A DNA stretch of 8,290 nucleotides from Clostridia bacterium (GTDB lineage Bacteria > Bacillota > Clostridia > Oscillospirales > CAG-272), in NCBI GenBank assembly GCA_017408535.1, contig JAFQUL010000049.1, positions 1 to 8,290 of the forward strand. Reading direction: 5' to 3'. The notes under the pieces were generated by a model, which ran no database searches, was not told where the DNA came from, and saw only the letters and a program-made list of their open reading frames with translations. Within the stretch, counting starts at the first letter, position 1. Each line of letters starts with the position of its first letter. Shown one piece after another: positions 1-5,791 of the stretch. Position numbers and translations under genes: made by a program.

Positions 1-102
1 GCTATGGAGCTTCTCCTCAAGGTAAACGTTGACGGCGGTATTATCGGCGGTGCATCTCTTAAGTCTGATGCATTTGCTGCTATCGTAGACGCAGCTCAGT
101 AA
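1..102 (+). CDS. tpiA: Triosephosphate isomerase, C-terminal end (5' truncated by window)
   Basis: This is the final 33 codons of a gene that begins before the window, with the TAA stop at 100-102. The residues read AMELLLKVNVDGGIIGGASL followed by KSDAFAAIVDAAQ. The DGG-x-x-GGASLK stretch is the C-terminal phosphate-binding loop of triosephosphate isomerase, near the end of the (beta/alpha)8 barrel, and the following D-x-F-x-x-I-V helix is the usual chain end. The enzyme interconverts dihydroxyacetone phosphate and glyceraldehyde 3-phosphate in glycolysis, in the cytoplasm. In Clostridia tpiA usually lies in a glycolytic cluster (gap-pgk-tpiA-gpmI); here the next gene is instead a secreted envelope protein 47 bases downstream, with no terminator between. 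Only the end of the protein is visible, but the motif is distinctive. Confidence 0.93.
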   Translation, partial: AMELLLKVNVDGGIIGGASLKSDAFAAIVDAAQ

Positions 103-135
103 TCATAGAAGCACACAAAATATAAAAAACGGCAT

Positions 136-140
136 GGAGG
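136..140 (+). promoter_or_regulatory. Ribosome binding site GGAGG that selects a GTG start
   Basis: GGAGG ends 9 bases before the GTG at 150-152, a good spacing. The first in-frame ATG (162) would sit 21 bases away, too far, so the GTG is preferred. A short GGCA/TGCC pair (131-134 with 143-146) could enclose this site in a 4-bp stem, which is too weak to call a control element. Confidence 0.75.
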
Positions 141-149
141 CTTGCCACT

Positions 150-2669
150 GTGATAAAAGAAATGATCAAAAGTTATTTTAAAGTATCGAAGCGGCAAATA
201 AGTATCGCCCTTATCCTGGCGATACTTTTCTCCATGCCGTTGTTCGTTATAGAAGCGAAGGCCGAGGCTGAGGTCACCGATTCGGTGACCTCAGTTACGG
301 TCACAAAGAACAAGGAAAAGATCGAGATACTTGCCACCCTCACCGAAAAGTATCTCTCAAGCTACAAGGGTGACCCGGTATATCTTTTTGAGATAACACC
401 CTATCAAAGCGTATCGTCCATATCCGGCTACGAGCCTGTAGCTCAGGCTAAGGCTTCCTCAAAGATGAAGTTCGAGGTACCGGTATCTGCCGGGACACGC
501 AGCAGAATATCGTCGGGATTTATTCTCGCACAGAAAAACTACGGCGGAGGGTACACTCCCCTCGGCACTGTTCTTTATATAAGTAATCCTTCGATCTTTG
601 CAGATGCAACCTATCTTTATCCCGAGACCTATTCAAAGAAGGGTCTTATAATCACCGATTCCACAGACGCTGAAATGCTCGGAACGGCAAACACAGTCAT
701 TACCGTTCCGATAAATGAGTATTTCCTCGGAGAAAGCGGTGATAATGCACTTTCGTTCCTTTACAGCGGAAAAACATTTTACTTTGATCGCAATAAAATC
801 ACCGAGCTTGACACCACTATTAGATCGTTGTCTAACTCCGGAGTCAACATATATCTTAACATAGTGTTATCAGACAAGAGCAACTGTCTTTTCGACGGCA
901 TCCATTCTCTTTATTACGATAACGCAAGCGAAAACGCCAAATACTACGCAATAAACATTTCAAACAGTGAGGGAAACGCTTACTTTGAAGCAATAATGAA
1001 ATTTCTCTCTGCCCGTTATTCCGATGACAAGCGTCCCTACGGCTTTGCCGGCAGCTACATCATCGGCTATAATGTAAACTCCGGCAGCTATAACGCTATG
1101 GGAGAAAGAGAGCTTACTGCCTATACCGAGAGCTATGCTTCTCTTTTCCGTACCGCATATTCGACGGTAAGATCCAGTTACAGCAACGCAAAGTTATTCC
1201 TTTCTGTCGCTAACAATTTTACCGCACCGTCGCCGAGTCCCGCAGAGGATGTAAATTCCCTCACCGAGTATTCCGCAAAAAACTTTATAACCGAATTCAA
1301 CAAGATCATCTCTGCCTCCGGTAATATTGACTGGAGCGTTGCGATAAACGCATATCCCTCAGACAGGACCAATACCTCCCAGTGGATAGACTCTCTTGCC
1401 GAGAATAATCTTGAAACGCCATTTATCACCATGGCAAACATTGATATTCTCTGCCGCTTTCTTTCACAGACAGAATTCCTTTTTGACGACGAGGTACGCC
1501 GCTGTATCGTCAGCGAGTTTGCCGCAGCTACCCCTGCGGTAAGCGAAACCGTTGACGTGACAACCGCAGAGAAACAGCAGGCCGCCGCTTTTGCTTACGC
1601 ATACTACAAGGCAGCCTCCATCAGCTATATAGATGCAGTAATATACGGCTCTCATATAGATGCCCCCGAGGGAAGTCCAGCCGCAGGTCTCTGGACCTGT
1701 CAGCCGGGTACAGAGAATACCCGTAACTCCAAAAAGTATATTTACGATATATTCAAGAATATTGACGTAAAGGAAGTTTCTCCTCTTACCGATTTCGCAC
1801 TTCCCATTCTGTCAATAACCTCCTTTTCTGATTCTATTGAGGGATTTGCTTCTCCTACCCCTTCACGCAATGTGATCGAGTCAGTTCAGACATCGGTGGT
1901 TAATATTGAAAAGGGATATCGTCCGGTCACTCTCTTTGATTTCACCTCAGGAGATACAAACGGCTTTAACGTAGCGGAGAACGCTGCAGTTATCGAGCTT
2001 CGCCGCGGCGAGGATGCCGAGTCCTCCCTGCTCTATGCAAAATTTGATCAGTCTGTCCCTTACGAATTTATGGGAATAGACGTAAGAGCAGACAACAGCT
2101 TCGTTATCCCCGATACAAAATACATTACTCTCCGCCTTATGGCAGAGGCACCCGCTGACGTTTCCTCCGTTACCTTTATGCTCAGACTCTACAGCGGCGG
2201 AAAGGCAGAAAAGACCTTCTTCTATGAGGGTACCGCTCAGATAGAGCCCGGCAAGTGGGTAGATGTCACCTTTGACATCGGAGACTTTATCAAAAACACG
2301 GGCAACACTGTAAAGACCTTCAAGCTGTGGTTCAAATCCACCGATGAGAAGGCCCATGACGGTGACTTCGGCGTTTATCTCCACTCTGTTTCCACCTGGA
2401 GAGACAAGGGGCTTTCCGTTATTGCGATAATACTTATCGTTCTTCTTGTAATTGTTCTCGGCTTTGCCGGTTTTATCGGTTATCTCTTCTTAAAGGGTTA
2501 TCTGCGCCGCAGAAAGATCATTATGCGCCGAAGAAAACTGGCCGAGTTCCGTGCTCTTGAAAAGAAACGTCAAGAGGAAAAGCTGAGACGTACTCTCCGG
2601 AACATGTTCCCTGACGAGACAGAAAACGACTCCGGTAGCTCTCCATCTGATACCACGGAGGGCAGATGA
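150..2669 (+). CDS. Secreted, C-terminally membrane-anchored protein with glycosidase-like (DUF5722-like) region
   Basis: The protein has 839 residues and starts at GTG 150. Seen: basic N-terminus and hydrophobic signal segment (about 16-34), with probable cleavage after AKA near residue 38; a Ser/Tyr-rich, probably beta-rich region to about 155; a long alpha/beta region at about 160-545; a second beta-rich domain at about 590-750 resembling a carbohydrate-binding jelly roll; one transmembrane helix (about 755-782); and a very basic, helical cytoplasmic tail ending in acidic, Ser-rich residues. The middle region resembles DUF5722, a TIM-barrel glycosidase-like family: AAAFAYAYYKA at 478-488, then IDAVIYGSHIDAPEG and GLW. 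From memory, the family's IIGNEVN motif is here IIGYNVN (304-310), so the putative acid/base Glu is Asn308, while a Glu in IVSEF (Glu456) remains. The topology places the large domain outside the cell. The gene overlaps the flippase gene by 4 bases, so a role in an exported glycan is likely. Enzyme activity is doubtful and the family assignment is from memory. Confidence 0.8.
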   Translation: MIKEMIKSYFKVSKRQISIALILAILFSMPLFVIEAKAEAEVTDSVTSVTVTKNKEKIEILATLTEKYLSSYKGDPVYLFEITPYQSVSSISGYEPVAQAKASSKMKFEVPVSAGTRSRISSGFILAQKNYGGGYTPLGTVLYISNPSIFADATYLYPETYSKKGLIITDSTDAEMLGTANTVITVPINEYFLGESGDNALSFLYSGKTFYFDRNKITELDTTIRSLSNSGVNIYLNIVLSDKSNCLFDGIHSLYYDNASENAKYYAINISNSEGNAYFEAIMKFLSARYSDDKRPYGFAGSYIIGYNVNSGSYNAMGERELTAYTESYASLFRTAYSTVRSSYSNAKLFLSVANNFTAPSPSPAEDVNSLTEYSAKNFITEFNKIISASGNIDWSVAINAYPSDRTNTSQWIDSLAENNLETPFITMANIDILCRFLSQTEFLFDDEVRRCIVSEFAAATPAVSETVDVTTAEKQQAAAFAYAYYKAASISYIDAVIYGSHIDAPEGSPAAGLWTCQPGTENTRNSKKYIYDIFKNIDVKEVSPLTDFALPILSITSFSDSIEGFASPTPSRNVIESVQTSVVNIEKGYRPVTLFDFTSGDTNGFNVAENAAVIELRRGEDAESSLLYAKFDQSVPYEFMGIDVRADNSFVIPDTKYITLRLMAEAPADVSSVTFMLRLYSGGKAEKTFFYEGTAQIEPGKWVDVTFDIGDFIKNTGNTVKTFKLWFKSTDEKAHDGDFGVYLHSVSTWRDKGLSVIAIILIVLLVIVLGFAGFIGYLFLKGYLRRRKIIMRRRKLAEFRALEKKRQEEKLRRTLRNMFPDETENDSGSSPSDTTEGR
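268..294 (+). repeat. Perfect 12-bp inverted repeat with 3-base loop inside coding sequence
   Basis: CTGAGGTCACCG at 268-279 is exactly complementary in reverse to CGGTGACCTCAG at 283-294, with ATT between. Two G-T wobble pairs (267 with 295, 266 with 296) could extend it. In RNA this is a strong GC-rich hairpin about 120 bases after the GTG start. It encodes residues 40-49 (AEVTDSVTSV), the first residues after the likely signal peptide cleavage. No T-run follows, so it is not an intrinsic terminator. The pairing is certain; its function is unknown. Confidence 0.9.
2657..2662 (+). promoter_or_regulatory. Ribosome binding site GGAGGG for the flippase, inside the upstream gene
   Basis: GGAGGG lies within the last codons of the upstream gene. 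It is 3 bases before the overlapping ATG at 2666 and 9 bases before a second in-frame ATG at 2672. The ATGA overlap favours 2666 by coupling, but the spacing favours 2672 (protein starting MQAPNDN). The two choices differ by only two residues, and the sequence alone does not settle it. Confidence 0.6.
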
Positions 2670-4093
2670 CAATGCAAGCTCCCAACGATAATATAAAGGA
2701 ATCGAAAAAATATAAAAAGCTGATATCGAATACGGCGATACTCGGAATAGGCACCTTCGGCTCAAAGCTGCTGGTATTCTTTCTGATGCCGCTGTATACC
2801 CACTATCTTTCAACCGCACAGTACAGCGATGCGGATCTGATAACCCAAACCGCAAATTTGCTTCTTCCCCTGGTATCTGCCGGAATATGCGAGGCGGTAT
2901 TCAGATTCACCCTTGACGACGCCTATGACAAAAAAGATGTCTTTTCGTCAGGACTTTCTACGATCCTTCTCGGCAGTGCCGTACTGGCTCTGATTTCTCC
3001 CCTTCTCTCATTTATTTCCTACTTCGGGGAGTACACCTGGCTTATCTGCCTGTACGTCATCAGCTCCTGCCTTCACTCACTGTGTGCGCAGTTTGTACGT
3101 GCAGAGGGCAAAAGTGCGCTGTTTGCCGGTCAAGGGATCCTTGGCACAGCCATTACGATAGCTCTTAACATACTGTTTCTTGTGGCTTTCAACATGGGGG
3201 TCATCGGATATGTGCTCTCGGTCGTCATCGCAGATATCCTTACCTCGCTTCTCCTGCTGTTCCCCTTTAAGGTATATAAGAACATCAGCCCCGCCTCGGT
3301 AAAAAAGAAAACTGTAGGTAAAATGCTGAAGTTCAGTATTCCCCTTATCCCTACCACCGTTTTCTGGTGGATAACCAACGTGGCTGACCGATATATGGTA
3401 AAATCCATGATAGGCTCGGACATCAACGGTCTCTATGCGGCGGCATACAAGATCCCGTCGCTTCTGATCCTCCTGTCCGGTATATTTATCGAAGCGTGGC
3501 AGTTCTCCGCCCTGACAGAAAGAAAGAGCCCGGATGCGGTAAACTTTTTCGGCGTGGTGTTCGAAAGCTTCCAGGGTGTAATGTTTATGGCTGCCGCCGC
3601 TATGATATCATTTTCCCGCATTATCCCGATGATACTGTTCGCTCCCTCCTACTATGAGGCGTGGAGATATATGCCGATACTTATTTCGGCAACGGTATTT
3701 TCAAGTCTCGTTACCTTTATGGGCAGCGTATATCTGGTAAATAAGAAAAGTATACTGTCCTTTATCACTGCCTTTATAGGTGCCGCAGTAAACGTTATCC
3801 TCAATTTCATTCTTATCCCCACTCCACTCGGTGCAAACGGTGCCGCAATAGCGACCTTTGCCAGCTACTTTATAGTGTTTATAATCAGAGCTATAAACTC
3901 ACGGAGTCACATTCCATTTAATCTTCACACCGTCAAGCTTGTTATCAATACAGGAATAATAGCTCTTCAGACAGCTTTTATCCTGTTTGAGCTTCCTATG
4001 TGGCAGGCAGTGCAGGTAATTTGTGTCGCCGCAGTGCTTACAGTCAATGCCGCACCTATTCTCAAGGGTGTGAAAAAGCTTCTCAGACGATAA
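2666..4093 (+). CDS. Polysaccharide / lipid-linked glycan flippase, MOP superfamily (RfbX/Wzx-like)
   Basis: This 475-residue integral membrane protein has a short basic N-terminal tail and about 14 predicted helices (approximate centres 30, 66, 104, 132, 163, 190, 230, 265, 308, 346, 374, 399, 431, 455), the number and length typical of COG2244 polysaccharide transporters. Family-like features are the opening NTAILGIGTFGSKLLVFFLM with PLYTHYLST, the ICEAVFRF segment at the end of helix 2, and WWITNVADRYMV at about 234-245, which matches the conserved helix-7 region preceding the second half. Such proteins move undecaprenyl-linked oligosaccharides, or related envelope precursors, from the inner to the outer face of the membrane. 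The substrate cannot be told from the sequence. The start overlaps the upstream stop as ATGA, implying translational coupling to the membrane-anchored glycosidase-like protein. MATE drug exporters and MurJ share the fold, but the motif style fits the polysaccharide group better. No glycosyltransferase gene lies in the window. Confidence 0.85.
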   Translation: MTMQAPNDNIKESKKYKKLISNTAILGIGTFGSKLLVFFLMPLYTHYLSTAQYSDADLITQTANLLLPLVSAGICEAVFRFTLDDAYDKKDVFSSGLSTILLGSAVLALISPLLSFISYFGEYTWLICLYVISSCLHSLCAQFVRAEGKSALFAGQGILGTAITIALNILFLVAFNMGVIGYVLSVVIADILTSLLLLFPFKVYKNISPASVKKKTVGKMLKFSIPLIPTTVFWWITNVADRYMVKSMIGSDINGLYAAAYKIPSLLILLSGIFIEAWQFSALTERKSPDAVNFFGVVFESFQGVMFMAAAAMISFSRIIPMILFAPSYYEAWRYMPILISATVFSSLVTFMGSVYLVNKKSILSFITAFIGAAVNVILNFILIPTPLGANGAAIATFASYFIVFIIRAINSRSHIPFNLHTVKLVINTGIIALQTAFILFELPMWQAVQVICVAAVLTVNAAPILKGVKKLLRR

Positions 4094-4130
4094 TTCCAAA
4101 CGGAATATCTAATAAATTTTCATGCATAAA

Positions 4131-4136
4131 AGGAGA
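4131..4136 (+). promoter_or_regulatory. Ribosome binding site AGGAGA that fixes the start at 4143
   Basis: AGGAGA ends 6 bases before the ATG at 4143. An upstream in-frame ATG at 4122 lies before this site and has no ribosome binding site of its own. Choosing 4143 removes MHKRRST and leaves a clean MKKFPKLLALLL lipoprotein signal. Confidence 0.85.
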
Positions 4137-4142
4137 TCGACC

Positions 4143-5675
4143 ATGAAAAAATTTCCCAAATTACTTGCCCTGCTTTTAGCACTCCTGCTCGTTCTTCCCA
4201 CAGCAGTTGCATGTGCTGAAAACACACCTGCAGGTGGTAACGACCAGACAACTGACGCTCAGGATACCGACACGCCTGATGCTCTCGTCAACACACTGAA
4301 CGGCGCACCCTTGAGTGAATACACCATTATTTACTCCGAGTCCGGTCTCGACTTCAACAAGAGAGCTGCAGAGTATATCGGCAGTGCAATTGAAGCTGTT
4401 ACCGGTACCGCTCCCGCAGTAAAGCTTGACACCGAGACTGAGGCTACCGACAAGGAGATACTCGTCGGTATCACCAACCGTCAGGAAGCTCTCGCTATCG
4501 AGGGTGGTGTTGAGGGTGCAACCGAGGGCTTTGAGTTTCTCACCGCCTCCAAGGATACCAAGGTCCTACTCTACGGCGAAGAATACATGATCGCAGGCGC
4601 GGCTTACGCTTTCGCAAAGAATCTTGCCGAGAACACTGCTGTTACCGTTCCCGCAGAGGTAACCGTAGGCACTCCCGTATTTGAAGATGCTAACAACTTT
4701 ATCTATGTAATAAGCGACGGAATGGGCTTCAATACCCTTAATTTCGGTTATGACCTTTACGTGAAGGGGACTCACACCGAGCACGAAGACATCAGCGGAT
4801 ATCCTCAGGATATCGTTGCAAACAGATTCCCCCATAAGGCACAGAACTACACTCACTCTCTTAACGATGATGTAACCGACAGTGCAGCAGGCGGTACCGC
4901 ACTTGCCACCGGTTATAAAACATATAATGGAGTTGTTGGACTTAACGGTGACTATAAGGAGGTACAGAATCTTTCTGAGCTTGCTATTTCCCTTGGTAAA
5001 AAGACCGGTGTGCTTACCACCGACGAAATCAACGGCGCTACTCCCGCTGCTTTCTCCGTACATACCGACAGCAGAGATAACACTGAAGAGATCTTAGCCG
5101 CTCAGGAAGAATCCGGTATCGACATTGTCATCGGCGATATAACCGATCCTGCTACTATTTTCAGAAAATCGCTTGAGGCTCTTAAAAATGACGACAAGGG
5201 CTTCTTCGTAATGTATGAAGAGGCGTATACTGACAAAGGCTCACACGATAACAACAGCGAGGTCGTGTATAACGCATACACCAGACTTAATACCGCTCTG
5301 AGAATAGCATTTGAGTTCGTACTCTATAATCCCGATACCGTTCTTATCCTCACCGCAGACCACGAGACCGGCGGTATCACCTACGACGAGGAAAAAGGCA
5401 GCTACAAATTCACCTCCGGCGATCACACTCAGGTAAATGTTCCCTTCTACGGTATAGGTAAGGGAACTGAGGTTATCGACGGTAAAACCTATGATAACAC
5501 CGGTATTGCTAAGTTTGCGGCTCGCATTATGGGTGTTGAGGAATTCGGCGATCCTGAGCTCACCGAGCTCACCGACAAGACCGGCGAAGAAAAAATGACC
5601 ACTGATGAATATAATGCAATAATGCTGAAGATGATCAAAGCTCGTAGAGAATACAATGCATCCAAGAATAAGTAA
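4143..5675 (+). CDS. Alkaline phosphatase lipoprotein with N-terminal glycosidase-associated domain (copy 1)
   Basis: The protein has 510 residues. Seen: lipoprotein signal with LPTAVAC, lipidated Cys at residue 24; a Thr/Asp/Pro-rich linker to about 45; an N-terminal alpha/beta domain at about 50-178 (SEYTIIYSESGLDFNKRAAE, ILVGITNR, YGEEYMIAGAAY); then an alkaline phosphatase domain from about 185. Residues matching E. coli PhoA are Asp192 (Asp51), Asp246-Ser247 in TDSAAGGTALATG (Asp101 and nucleophile Ser102), Thr300 (Thr155), Arg311 (Arg166), Glu359 (Glu322), Asp364, Lys365 and His368 in DKGSH (Asp327, Lys328, His331), Asp406-His407 in TADHETGG (Asp369-His370) and His428 in DHTQVN (His412). 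All two-zinc, magnesium and phosphate ligands are present, so it should hydrolyse phosphomonoesters outside the cell while anchored to the membrane. PhoA Asp153 is Gly here. The catalytic domain is compact, with about 107 residues missing between the Arg166 and Glu322 equivalents. It lies 49 bases after the flippase and is followed by a paralogue. No Pho-box-like repeat was recognised. Confidence 0.93.
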   Translation: MKKFPKLLALLLALLLVLPTAVACAENTPAGGNDQTTDAQDTDTPDALVNTLNGAPLSEYTIIYSESGLDFNKRAAEYIGSAIEAVTGTAPAVKLDTETEATDKEILVGITNRQEALAIEGGVEGATEGFEFLTASKDTKVLLYGEEYMIAGAAYAFAKNLAENTAVTVPAEVTVGTPVFEDANNFIYVISDGMGFNTLNFGYDLYVKGTHTEHEDISGYPQDIVANRFPHKAQNYTHSLNDDVTDSAAGGTALATGYKTYNGVVGLNGDYKEVQNLSELAISLGKKTGVLTTDEINGATPAAFSVHTDSRDNTEEILAAQEESGIDIVIGDITDPATIFRKSLEALKNDDKGFFVMYEEAYTDKGSHDNNSEVVYNAYTRLNTALRIAFEFVLYNPDTVLILTADHETGGITYDEEKGSYKFTSGDHTQVNVPFYGIGKGTEVIDGKTYDNTGIAKFAARIMGVEEFGDPELTELTDKTGEEKMTTDEYNAIMLKMIKARREYNASKNK

Positions 5676-5712
5676 GCAATTGCCATTGTTTCCCATGTTT
5701 GACTGACCATAC

Positions 5713-5743
5713 TTAACGATCACAGTTTATGGTGCAATATAGT
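5713..5743 (+). promoter_or_regulatory. Possible weak sigma-A promoter between the two phosphatase genes
   Basis: In the 116-base gap, TATAGT at 5738-5743 matches the -10 consensus at five of six positions. The best -35 is TTAACG at 5713-5718, four of six, but the 19-base spacer is long. A better -35 (TTGACT, 5699-5704) is too far upstream. No terminator hairpin is seen in the gap, so the second gene may simply be co-transcribed, with this promoter adding to it. Confidence 0.25.
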
Positions 5744-5791
5744 CATTATCTTTCGTGAAAAAGCAAAAACAGCAGAAAGGTTATAGTTGTT

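Noticed and set aside
131..146. GGCA/TGCC stem hiding the ribosome binding site of the first gene
   Set aside because: Four pairs with an eight-base loop would be unstable. It was kept only as a remark.
1675..1699. Two mutually exclusive 6-bp hairpins (GTCCAG/CTGGAC and CAGGTC/GACCTG) as an RNA switch
   Set aside because: Six-base pairings of this kind arise often by chance in a window this long, the site lies deep in a coding region, and nothing near it suggests regulation.
4093..4120. ATTCC-AAAC-GGAAT hairpin directly after the flippase stop, followed by T-rich bases, as a terminator
   Set aside because: The stem has only five pairs, mostly A-T, and the T-run starts about ten bases too late. 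It is too weak to separate the flippase from the phosphatase genes.
4566..5063. Long antisense open frames opposite the phosphatase and DUF5722-like genes
   Set aside because: They mirror codon bias of strongly supported plus-strand genes, have no ribosome binding sites and their translations show no domain.
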